64,000 bases of DNA, taken from Vibrio hangzhouensis (GTDB lineage Bacteria > Pseudomonadota > Gammaproteobacteria > Enterobacterales > Vibrionaceae). This document shows positions 24,314-33,231 of this stretch, in pieces. The notes under the pieces were generated by a model. It had not been told where the DNA came from, did not search any database, and was given only the letters and a program-made list of their open reading frames with translations. Made by a program: the position numbers and the translations under genes. Location: the NCBI RefSeq assembly GCF_900107935.1, contig NZ_FNVG01000009.1, positions 1 through 64,000 on the forward strand, given 5' to 3'. Position 1 is the first letter of the stretch. Each line of letters begins with the position of its first letter.

Positions 24314-27300
24314 CTACAGGTTGTTCGCACAATTGAGGTTGAGCAGACTCAACTCTCTTAAGGCCACTGAGAACTTAGCAAACTCATGCACGCTCCCCAC
24401 TTTGAACTCATTGAGAATATTCTCCCAACGAGCAAGACTATTAACATTGGTTTCCATCCAGTTATCAAGTGACAGGATCACATCACCACTCTCACCACCA
24501 CAACCGCACTTGAGAACCTGAGCGGTCAACAATCGTTGCTGCCAGTCCAGATCTTCGCGGAATGCCGCTCTTGCCAGAGCCTGCCAGTTGTTATCTACGC
24601 CCTGACTGTTGATTTGGTTTAGGAACCAGTGCAATGACAAGCGATCGCCAAGGTGGAAATATAGTTTGGACGCTTGCTCAACGTTATAGTTAGCTTCAGC
24701 TGCAATTTCAGAAATATCCACTGCAGAAAGTAAGCTAGACAATCTGGCAACATAATTCGCCAGATCTTTCTCGACTCCTTGTTCTACCCATACATCTGCC
24801 TGGGTCTGATGCTCTCCAACTTCATGAGGAACCAAACAAGCCTCTAGTGTCTGCTCTACTTTGATCACATCATCACGATAGCGCGCGACTAAATCTTCAA
24901 CCGATTGTTTACCCGGACGGTTTCTCAAAATCCAACGAGCCAAGCGACGCAAGGTTCTGCGAACAATGAACAACAACTCATATTGCGCCTGCGAACTGGC
25001 GACGTTGTCGAGCTTACGAATTTGCTCGAATGTATACGCAAAACCGTAGATTTCTCGAGACGCCGCATAAGCATTCGCAATGTCGACGACCGTTGCCCCT
25101 GTTTCATCCTGCAACTTAGTGACGAAGTTACACCCCATTTCGTTTACCATCTGGTTTGCCAGACACGTAGAGATAATTTCTGCTCTAAGTGGATGATTTG
25201 GCATGCTTTCTAGGTAGTTACGGCGTAACTTTGATGGAAAGTATTGAGTCAGTTGTTGTTGATGATAAGGATCATTAGCTATGTCATCGGTAACGAGCTC
25301 TTGTTTAAGAACCATTTTGCCGTAAGCCACGAGAACAGAGAGCTCCGGACGGGTCATACCAATACCCTTCTTCTCACGTTCCAGCAGATCTTCATCGGAC
25401 GGAATGTATTCCAGAGCGCGATCCAGATGGCCTGCTTTCTCAAGCGTGTGAATAAACAGGATTTGCTCTTTAACCAGAGAGATCCCCTGGAATTCGGTCA
25501 CTGAAATCGACTCAGACTGACAGTAAGCGTCATCCAGAACAATCTCACCCACTTCGTCTTCCATTGACTCTAGAATTTCGTTTCTCTGTTTAACAGTCAG
25601 ATCACCATTGGAAACCAAGCCGTTCAGGAAGATCTTAATATTGACCTCGTTATCGGAACAGTCAACACCACCAACATTATCAACGAAATCGGTATTAACA
25701 CGTCCACCACTTAACGCGTATTCTATGCGGCCTAATTGGGTCATTCCCAAGTTACCACCTTCACCGACCACCTTGGCTTTAAGATCGCGACCATTGATGC
25801 GCAACACGTCGTTGGCACGGTCACCAACATCTGTATGTGTTTCGGTGCTTGCTTTTACATAGGTACCGATACCACCATTCCACAAAAGATCGACTTCCAT
25901 CGATAGCAGCATCTTAATGAGATCATTAGGTGCAACAGACGCCTTCTTGGTGCCCAACATCTTTTGGATCTCTGGGGTCAATGTGATCGATTTTGCACGA
26001 CGCGCGAATACGCCACCACCTTTCGAGATCAATGTAGGATCATAGTCTTCCCAACTAGAACGAGGAAGATCAAACAGACGCTTACGCTCTTGCCAACTTT
26101 TTGCAGAAGATTCCGGATTTGGATCAATGAAAATATGCATGTGGTTAAAGGCAGCCTGAAGCTTAATGTGTTTGGATAACAACATGCCATTACCAAACAC
26201 ATCCCCTGCCATATCACCAACACCAATAGCGGTAAAGTCTTCGTTCTGACAGTCTATTCCCATTTCTCTGAAATGACGTTTAACCGATTCCCAACCACCT
26301 TTAGCCGTGATACCCATCGCCTTATGGTCATAACCATTTGATCCACCCGATGCAAAGGCATCGCCTAACCAGAAGTTATACTCTTCAGAAACGGAATTAG
26401 CCAAATCTGAGAAAGTTGCCGTGCCCTTATCCGCAGCAACAACCAAGTATGGGTCGTCTTCGTCATGTCGGACAACACTCTTAGGCGGAACAACCTCACC
26501 CTCAATGATGTTATCTGACACATCCAGCAATGCACGAATGAACTGCTTATAGCAGCGCTGACCTTCCGTAAAGATCTCATCTCGATTCGTTAGGTGTGGT
26601 TGACGTTTACATACAAACCCGCCTTTGGCACCAACTGGTACAATGACGGTGTTTTTAACTTGCTGAGCTTTAACCAGACCGAGTATTTCCGTACGGAAAT
26701 CTTCCTGGCGATCTGACCATCGCAGGCCGCCACGTGCAACCTTACCACCGCGCAAATGAACACCTTCAATATCTGGTGCATATACAAAAATCTCATACGC
26801 TGGTACAGGAGCCGGAATGTCAGGAATGTTCTTAGGTTCAAGTTTTAGCGACAACCACGGCTTATGCGCCCCTTGATCGTCTTTTTGATAGTAGTTCGTT
26901 CTGAGCGTCGCAGAAATCATTTCCACATAGCGGCGAATGATACGGTCGTCATCAAGACTTTCAACTTTATCCAGTTGCTTATTGATTTTATCAATGACAC
27001 GTTGCTGCCCTTTCTTGCTGCCTTTTAGTGACGGCATGAAACGCTGAGCGAACAGTTCGACCAAATCTTTTGCCAGATCCGGGTAATGATTAAGAGTGTC
27101 CTCAATGTAGTGTTGACTAAATGGGAATCCAACCTGGCGCATGTAGCGGGCATAAGCACGAAGAATCGAGACTTCACGGCCTGTCAAACCAGAACCCAAT
27201 ACCAAGCGGTTGAATCCATCACTTTCTAACTCACCAGACCAAATGGCGGCGAACGCTTGCTGGAAACGATCTCTCGCTTCACGAAGATCAACCACGGCAT

Positions 27301-29158
27301 CACTCTTATGAAGCATCGCAAAGTCGAGGATCCAATATGTCCCGCCGTTAGTTTTTTCGATCTCATAAGGTGACTCTCCGATCACTCGCAACCCAAGGTT
27401 TTCAAGCATCGGCATCACATCCGACAGATGGATCGGCTCATCACGGTGATAAAGTTTAAGCTTCACTTCTTTTGAGTTGGCCGACGCTTCCTGAGGTCTG
27501 TAAAACAACATACCAAGTTTGTTGTCTTCATCTAACGCCTCCAGGCGCTCAATGTCGGCAACGGCAGAGGTTGGCATCATCGCCTCTTTATATGAGCGCG
27601 GAAAAGCTCGGGAATACACTTTAGATAAAGGCAGACCTTTGCTCTCACCAAAGTTAGCCACGATGGCATCAGAGAGTCGATCATCCCAAGAGGCCGAGAC
27701 TTCCATAAGATTACGTTCTATCGCCTTCACATCTACGTCCATATTATTGTTATCAACCCTTACTATATAGTGGGTTCTCGCCAACGGGCTTTCAGAAAAA
27801 TAGGTCGTAAATTCAACCTCTTGCTCACAGCCAAAGTAGTTTTGTAGGATCCGTTGGGTATCTTTTCTTAACTCAGTGTTATAACGATCTTTGCTCACGT
27901 ATACCATACAGCTGAAGAAGCGACCAAAAGGATCTTTGCGCACAAACAAACGGATCAAGTCACGATCCTGCATTTGTACAACACCCATACCAATCTCTAG
28001 CAGTTCTTCTTCTCTTGCCTGCAATAGTTCATCTCTTGGATAATTTTCAAGAATATTGCGAAGCGCTTTGTAGGAATAAGATCCCGTACGATAGCCACTG
28101 GCATCAAGAATACGTTGCACTTTTTCTCGGATCAGCGGAATTGTAGACACACTCTGGTTATACACTGCCGAGGTGTACAAACCCGTGAATCGATGTTCAC
28201 CAACGACTTTGCCATTACTATCAAACTTCTTAATGCCGATGTAGTCGGTATAAGCCGGGCGATGGATTCGACTCGCTTTATTACCTTTTGTTAAGATCAA
28301 CAAGAATGGTTTTTTCGCTTCCAAACGAGCTGAATCAGAGAATTCTGAAATTCTGACAGTGCGGACGCGAGCATCATCGGCAAAAAGACCTAACCCCTTC
28401 TCTTCTGTTGGTTTTAGAACTGACTCACCATCTTCATTGACCAAGTCAAATTCTTTATAACCCATGAACGTGAAGTTATGGTCGACAACCCATTCCAGGA
28501 ATGCTTTAGTTTCCTCGAAACGATCAGCCTCAGTCGGTAATTGCTTTTTGGTTTTTACTAATTCTTTTGTGATCTGTTTAAGCTTGTCAGACATCTCGTC
28601 CCATTGATTGACGACCAAGCTTGTGTCCTCAAAAATGGTCACCAATTCTTGTTTGAGCGCGTTCATTTCTTGTTTGTTACTTAAACGATCGACTTCGATG
28701 TGAAAAATCGACTGAAGGTGCCCTTTACCTTCATTGACGGAAGTGATCTGGCCAGCGCTATCTCGTTCGCACTGGGTTGGGCCGTGAAGCATAATATGAC
28801 AAGTGAGATCTAAGCGAATAAGTGCCATCTTCACTGAGTCAACCAAGAATGGTGAATCAGGAACCGCGATTTCCAGAATAGTATGTGTCGATTGCCAGCC
28901 ATGTCTGCTGACAGTTGGGTTAAATACGCGAACAGAAATTTCGTCGTATTTCTTTTCATTCAAATGATGCCATAAACTAACAACAGCACCATATAAGTCA
29001 GATTCGTTTCGTTGCAGCAAATCATCAGGGGAAACATTGCTGAAAATGTGTTTGGCGAGTTTAGTTACTAAAGGCTGATTCGCACCTTCAACTTTGGATT
29101 CAATCAGCTGATAAACTTTCTCCAGTAGAACCGGAACTACAGGTTCACGCGTGGTCAT
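24314..29158 (-). CDS. gdhB: NAD-specific glutamate dehydrogenase, 180-kDa class
   Basis: 1614 residues, the size of the large GDH class seen in Pseudomonas and vibrios. A long N-terminal regulatory half with ACT-like segments precedes the catalytic domain (about residues 760-1200), where GGLRWSDRQEDFRTEILGLV, KNTVIVPVGAKGGFV and the NAD-fold segment FTAIGVGDMAGDVFGNGML are visible. A helical C-terminal domain follows. The enzyme deaminates glutamate to 2-oxoglutarate with NAD and is mainly catabolic. It stands as its own unit, with a terminator behind it and about 180 bp of upstream DNA to the DUF2835 stop. The gene is intact throughout. Confidence 0.95.
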   Translation of the reverse strand: MTTREPVVPVLLEKVYQLIESKVEGANQPLVTKLAKHIFSNVSPDDLLQRNESDLYGAVVSLWHHLNEKKYDEISVRVFNPTVSRHGWQSTHTILEIAVPDSPFLVDSVKMALIRLDLTCHIMLHGPTQCERDSAGQITSVNEGKGHLQSIFHIEVDRLSNKQEMNALKQELVTIFEDTSLVVNQWDEMSDKLKQITKELVKTKKQLPTEADRFEETKAFLEWVVDHNFTFMGYKEFDLVNEDGESVLKPTEEKGLGLFADDARVRTVRISEFSDSARLEAKKPFLLILTKGNKASRIHRPAYTDYIGIKKFDSNGKVVGEHRFTGLYTSAVYNQSVSTIPLIREKVQRILDASGYRTGSYSYKALRNILENYPRDELLQAREEELLEIGMGVVQMQDRDLIRLFVRKDPFGRFFSCMVYVSKDRYNTELRKDTQRILQNYFGCEQEVEFTTYFSESPLARTHYIVRVDNNNMDVDVKAIERNLMEVSASWDDRLSDAIVANFGESKGLPLSKVYSRAFPRSYKEAMMPTSAVADIERLEALDEDNKLGMLFYRPQEASANSKEVKLKLYHRDEPIHLSDVMPMLENLGLRVIGESPYEIEKTNGGTYWILDFAMLHKSDAVVDLREARDRFQQAFAAIWSGELESDGFNRLVLGSGLTGREVSILRAYARYMRQVGFPFSQHYIEDTLNHYPDLAKDLVELFAQRFMPSLKGSKKGQQRVIDKINKQLDKVESLDDDRIIRRYVEMISATLRTNYYQKDDQGAHKPWLSLKLEPKNIPDIPAPVPAYEIFVYAPDIEGVHLRGGKVARGGLRWSDRQEDFRTEILGLVKAQQVKNTVIVPVGAKGGFVCKRQPHLTNRDEIFTEGQRCYKQFIRALLDVSDNIIEGEVVPPKSVVRHDEDDPYLVVAADKGTATFSDLANSVSEEYNFWLGDAFASGGSNGYDHKAMGITAKGGWESVKRHFREMGIDCQNEDFTAIGVGDMAGDVFGNGMLLSKHIKLQAAFNHMHIFIDPNPESSAKSWQERKRLFDLPRSSWEDYDPTLISKGGGVFARRAKSITLTPEIQKMLGTKKASVAPNDLIKMLLSMEVDLLWNGGIGTYVKASTETHTDVGDRANDVLRINGRDLKAKVVGEGGNLGMTQLGRIEYALSGGRVNTDFVDNVGGVDCSDNEVNIKIFLNGLVSNGDLTVKQRNEILESMEDEVGEIVLDDAYCQSESISVTEFQGISLVKEQILFIHTLEKAGHLDRALEYIPSDEDLLEREKKGIGMTRPELSVLVAYGKMVLKQELVTDDIANDPYHQQQLTQYFPSKLRRNYLESMPNHPLRAEIISTCLANQMVNEMGCNFVTKLQDETGATVVDIANAYAASREIYGFAYTFEQIRKLDNVASSQAQYELLFIVRRTLRRLARWILRNRPGKQSVEDLVARYRDDVIKVEQTLEACLVPHEVGEHQTQADVWVEQGVEKDLANYVARLSSLLSAVDISEIAAEANYNVEQASKLYFHLGDRLSLHWFLNQINSQGVDNNWQALARAAFREDLDWQQRLLTAQVLKCGCGGESGDVILSLDNWMETNVNSLARWENILNEFKVGSVHEFAKFSVALRELSLLNLNCANNL

Positions 29159-29336
29159 GGTAACGCTCCACTTTTTTGTTTTTATGGGGGGTGTAGGCTT
29201 GTGTATATACCCAAGTCACTTGGATATATTGTAAAAGTTTTATTGAGAAAGGGTTAATAAAAAATAGAGGAACTTACAGGGAAATGTTTGATTGTGTGAC
29301 TGATGCACTTATTCATATCACTAGGATAATGCCTGG

Positions 29337-29555
29337 TTACAGTGATTCTAACCGTACAAACTTATTGTTCTGGTCAGTTATCAAGCAAAATCTACCTTTG
29401 ATACCCATTTGTGTAACAAACGGACGAAACTTAGCCGCCGGAAGTTGCAGTTTTAACCCCTGGTCGGTGAAAACCAAAATACTGGATGCATAACCAGTAT
29501 AGTAATTTAGATAGTCCCTATAAGGGATATTTAACGTGAAATAGTAGTGTTTCAT
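29337..29555 (-). CDS. DUF2835 small protein
   Basis: 72 residues, MKHYYFTLNIPYRDYLNYYT onward. The pattern YYTG-x-AS followed by LQLPAAKFRPFVT and IKGRFCLITDQNNKFVRLESL is that of DUF2835, small proteins often found beside the large GDH or pepN in gammaproteobacteria. Function unknown; predicted beta-rich and cytoplasmic. It lies between pepN and the GDH gene on the same strand, but the pepN terminator separates it from pepN. Confidence 0.85.
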   Translation of the reverse strand: MKHYYFTLNIPYRDYLNYYTGYASSILVFTDQGLKLQLPAAKFRPFVTQMGIKGRFCLITDQNNKFVRLESL

Positions 29556-29611
29556 TACTCGAATAGACGTTAATGTCGATTTTTTCGCTTTTAAAGGTAG
29601 TGATTTAATTC

Positions 29612-29643
29612 AAAGACAACTGTATGTATATACAGTTGTCTTT
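29612..29643 (-). terminator. pepN terminator
   Basis: A 14-bp perfect stem, AAAGACAACTGTAT with its reverse complement, around a GTAT loop. It lies immediately past the pepN stop and ends in an A/T-rich tract. Confidence 0.8.
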
Positions 29644-29653
29644 TATTTGTCGC

Positions 29654-32263
29654 TTAAGACTCTAGCGCTTTGCTTACTTTCTCAAACAAGTCTTTCGCCA
29701 GGTTATCCAGATTGCGTAGCTTTTCAAGCTCTTGTTTAATCAAAGCTTGACGCTCAACGTCATACTTTTTGAATTTCAATAGTGGATCGATAAGTCTTGA
29801 TGCTACCTGTGGGTTAGACTCGTTCAGTTTAGTCAGAATTTCACCAGCAAACTCATAGCCTTGCCCGGATTTGTCATGGAATCGTCTCGGATTCATGTTA
29901 AGGAATGAACCAATTAAACTGCGAGTTCGATTTGGGTTACTCAAACTGAATGCACAATGAGACATGCAATTTTTAACGTTCTCCAACGCATCTTCTGCTG
30001 GATTCATTCCCTGTAATGCGAACCATTTGTCCATCACCAGTCCGTCGTGACTCCACTTCTCACTATAGTCATCCATAATATTCTGACGGTAGCTGAGTGC
30101 CGCACTATTTGCAGCAGTCATTGCCGCCATCGTATCCGTCATGTTGTTCGCAGACTGATATTGCTTTTCAGCAAGGTGAGCGTACTCATTAACATTGACA
30201 AGATACTGTAGACAAAGATTTCTTAGTGAACGTTTACCAATTGCGTTATGTTCAATCGTGTATTCAAATTGAGCTAACGTGTGATAAAGCGCGGCGAACT
30301 CGTCTTGAAGTGCATTTGCAATCAGCAACTTGATCCCTTTAAGTACATCACATACTGCATCGACATCAACTATGTCATACCAACCAGCGACTTCATTAAA
30401 GCTTGGCAATGATAACGCTTCCGAGATAAATGCGTGATCAAGTTTTTCATTCAGGATGACACCTCTGAACGCGTCAATAACAAGTTCAGGCAGTTCAACA
30501 GCTCGACCGTTTTGCACCGATACAACATTGGACTTGATGTATTTCGCCAACAGCATCTGACCTGCATCCCATTTTGCAAATTCATTCTGAGCATGAACCA
30601 TTAGAAATGCTAACTGCTCATCACTGTAATTGAAATCCAAACGTACTGGCGCAGAGAATTCCCTTAGCATAGATGGAACAGGCTTACTGTTTACCTGCTC
30701 AAAAGTAATTGCCTGCTCAGATTCTGTGATATTAAGCACATTACCGACACGCACACCGTTACAGTGTAACTCGATAATTTTTCCATGTTCATCATAGAGT
30801 TCCACGTCAAAAGGAATATGGAGAGCTTGTTTATCAGACTGATCTTGTGTCGCCTTAGTTTCTTGATTTACCGTCAGAGTGTAAGTTTTTGCCACTTCGT
30901 CATAATGATCAGTCACCGTGAGCGTTGGTGTCCCGGACTGGCTATACCACAAACGGAATTGTTTCAGATCGATACCCGATGCATCTTCCATCGCTGAAAC
31001 GAAGTCTTCACATGTTGCAGCCGTGCCATCGTGCCTTTCGAAGTATAATTTCATCCCGGCCTGAAACTTTGCTTCCCCAAGCAAAGTGTGCATCATCCGA
31101 ATGACCTCGCTGCCCTTCTCGTAAACAGTTAAAGTATAGAAGTTATTCATTTCTATCACTTTTTCTGGTCGAATTGGGTGCGACATTGGACTTGCATCTT
31201 CTGCAAACTGAGGCCCGCGAATTATTCTGACGTTATTAATACGATTCACAGAACGAGATCCCAAGTCAGAAGAAAATTCTTGGTCGCGGAATACTGTCAA
31301 ACCTTCTTTTAGACTCAGTTGGAACCAATCGCGACAGGTTACCCGGTTACCTGTCCAGTTGTGGAAATACTCGTGTCCAATAACTGCCTCAATCCCAAGG
31401 TAATCAGTGTCAGTCGCAGTCTGCTCATTTGCCAATACAAATTTGGAGTTAAAGACGTTAAGACCTTTGTTTTCCATCGCACCCATGTTGAAGAAATCAA
31501 CAGCGACAATCATGTAAATATCCAGGTCGTACTCCAAACCAAAACGTTCTTCATCCCACTTCATAGAATTGATTAGCGAGACCATCGCATGGTTTGCACG
31601 ATTAAGATTTCCTTTGTCGACAAATATTTCAAGCGCTACATGTCGACCAGAGCGTGTTGTGTATGAATCCCTTAATACATCAAAGTCACCCGCAACCAAG
31701 GCAAATAAGTAAGAAGGTTTAGGGTGTGGATCTTCCCATGTAACAAAGTGCTTACCCGATTCCAGATTTCCTTCTGCAACCTTGTTTCCGTTACTCAACA
31801 GAAACGGAAAGGCATCCTTGTCAGCGATGACCTTAGTTGTGTATTTGGCAAGAACATCCGGACGGTCGAGGAAATACGTGATGCGTCGAAAACCTTCTGC
31901 TTCACATTGAGTACAGTATGCGCCGTCTGAGATATAAAGACCTTCAAGTGCAGTATTGGTTGAAGGTGAAATCTGGTTCTCTATCTTGAGTTCAAACTCT
32001 GATGGCAGGTTATGAAGCTCGATTCCGGCATCGGTTATAACATAATCATTCCACGATACGCCGTTAATATCGACACTGATTAGTTCAATGCCTTCTCCAT
32101 CCAGCGACAATGTCGAAGATTGTGCCAACTGTTTTACTTGAGAAACTGCGACCACTTTTGTTGCAGTCTCATGTAAATCAAAAGTTAGGTTTACATCTGT
32201 GATAGTGTGAGAAGGTGATTGATAATCACTACGATACTTGGCTTTAGGTGCTGACTCGGTCAT
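29654..32263 (-). CDS. pepN: PepN, aminopeptidase N
   Basis: 869 residues (E. coli PepN 870). The M1 family signatures are clear: substrate-binding GAMEN in FFNMGAMENKGLNVFN, the zinc site HEYFH about residue 297 in VIGHEYFHNWTGN, and the downstream Glu ligand in LSLKEGLTVFRDQEF. It removes N-terminal residues from peptides in the cytoplasm. The start MTESAPKAKYRSDYQSPSHT fits the family. Monocistronic, with a terminator behind it. Confidence 0.97.
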   Translation of the reverse strand: MTESAPKAKYRSDYQSPSHTITDVNLTFDLHETATKVVAVSQVKQLAQSSTLSLDGEGIELISVDINGVSWNDYVITDAGIELHNLPSEFELKIENQISPSTNTALEGLYISDGAYCTQCEAEGFRRITYFLDRPDVLAKYTTKVIADKDAFPFLLSNGNKVAEGNLESGKHFVTWEDPHPKPSYLFALVAGDFDVLRDSYTTRSGRHVALEIFVDKGNLNRANHAMVSLINSMKWDEERFGLEYDLDIYMIVAVDFFNMGAMENKGLNVFNSKFVLANEQTATDTDYLGIEAVIGHEYFHNWTGNRVTCRDWFQLSLKEGLTVFRDQEFSSDLGSRSVNRINNVRIIRGPQFAEDASPMSHPIRPEKVIEMNNFYTLTVYEKGSEVIRMMHTLLGEAKFQAGMKLYFERHDGTAATCEDFVSAMEDASGIDLKQFRLWYSQSGTPTLTVTDHYDEVAKTYTLTVNQETKATQDQSDKQALHIPFDVELYDEHGKIIELHCNGVRVGNVLNITESEQAITFEQVNSKPVPSMLREFSAPVRLDFNYSDEQLAFLMVHAQNEFAKWDAGQMLLAKYIKSNVVSVQNGRAVELPELVIDAFRGVILNEKLDHAFISEALSLPSFNEVAGWYDIVDVDAVCDVLKGIKLLIANALQDEFAALYHTLAQFEYTIEHNAIGKRSLRNLCLQYLVNVNEYAHLAEKQYQSANNMTDTMAAMTAANSAALSYRQNIMDDYSEKWSHDGLVMDKWFALQGMNPAEDALENVKNCMSHCAFSLSNPNRTRSLIGSFLNMNPRRFHDKSGQGYEFAGEILTKLNESNPQVASRLIDPLLKFKKYDVERQALIKQELEKLRNLDNLAKDLFEKVSKALES

Positions 32264-32353
32264 CCTTTAGTCCTTATAGTTTTATTTACAGCAATATATG
32301 CTTAGTCACGAACGATTATATACTGATCAATGCGCTAGTGCGCAGCGGAAACC

Positions 32354-32383
32354 AAAAAAAGCGCCAACAAAAGTTAGCGCTTT
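32354..32383. terminator. Terminator between the 220-aa exported protein gene and pepN
   Basis: AAAAAAAGCGCC-AAC pairs with GTT-A-GCGCTTT, placed 22 bp past the stop of the exported-protein gene (leftward). The A-rich side gives the T run on the minus strand. Confidence 0.75.
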
Positions 32384-32404
32384 CCACCAAAAAACTGAGA
32401 GGTA

Positions 32405-33067
32405 TTAGCGGATGCGGTTTAACACTGCAAACATGTCACCGTCTTCAACTTCTAGCGTCAGTTCGTCTTTATTCAGAGTGTAGGTTGCGTCATGCTCACC
32501 ATCTTTATAAAGCAACACGATGTGGTCGTCTTCAGTATAATAAACGCCACTATGAATCGCTTCATCTCCATCGGCTGAACTTACACGAAACGTAAAAACA
32601 AAGTCTGGCTGCAAAATCAGATCCATTCGCGCAATATCTTGTGCATGTTTGTCTGCACCACTCACACTCACCGATGACCAAATACCAGCCAAAGCATTAG
32701 GTAACGCCTTAGTGAATACCACTCCATTAAGGTTCAACATATTGTGGTTGCCGCTGTAACTATAGACCTGAGGTTCATCGGAGTTCAATCCAAGAATAAT
32801 GGTATCGTCATTGGCTGTAAACAAACCTTCCCAATGCTCGATACTGTAATCCTGCTTTTGAATGTCGATCGTAAATGAATAGTTTGAGCCGAGTGACAGC
32901 TTGATCGCTAGAAAGGTATCCGGTGATTCCGTTGGATTCGGATTCACAAGGTACCAGTCACCAAGCAAGAATGGCTGATCAAACTGAGTTAAATCATTGT
33001 TATCTTTACGTGTTTCCGAAAACACCCCGAACGAAATAACACATAAAAGTAGTGTAATCCATCTCAT
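32405..33067 (-). CDS. Exported protein of unknown function, lipocalin-like strand pattern
   Basis: 220 residues starting MRWITLLLCVISFGVFSE, a signal peptide with cleavage likely after FS or FSE; the start has GGGGG nine bases ahead, so the six-codon upstream extension is not needed. The mature protein consists of two similar beta-rich halves, each with a LLGDWYL / LAGIWSS-type opening, then long antiparallel strands, reminiscent of a duplicated lipocalin or DUF-type barrel. No catalytic residues recognised. Probably periplasmic. Its neighbours, prc and pepN, suggest a protein-turnover context but do not prove one. Confidence 0.7.
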   Translation of the reverse strand: MRWITLLLCVISFGVFSETRKDNNDLTQFDQPFLLGDWYLVNPNPTESPDTFLAIKLSLGSNYSFTIDIQKQDYSIEHWEGLFTANDDTIILGLNSDEPQVYSYSGNHNMLNLNGVVFTKALPNALAGIWSSVSVSGADKHAQDIARMDLILQPDFVFTFRVSSADGDEAIHSGVYYTEDDHIVLLYKDGEHDATYTLNKDELTLEVEDGDMFAVLNRIR

Positions 33068-33185
33068 ATGTATCCCCCTCACCATTACATTAAGCTTAGG
33101 TTGGTTAATACGAGATTGCGAAGTTTTTTGATCTAAATCACGATTTTTAAAATTTTCGTATCAGCTTTGAGTCACCCTTAGTCAT

Positions 33186-33214
33186 AAAAAAAGCGAGCCT
33201 TAAGCTCGCTTTTT
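33186..33214 (-). terminator. prc terminator
   Basis: AAAAAGCGAGC / GCTCGCTTTTT around TT-AA, 18 bp beyond the prc stop; strong on both strands. Confidence 0.9.
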
Positions 33215-33231
33215 GATTAATAACTATCTGA

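Noticed and set aside
19549..25131. matS-like sequences with two mismatches at 19549 and 25118
   Set aside because: Two mismatches are expected by chance in a window this size.
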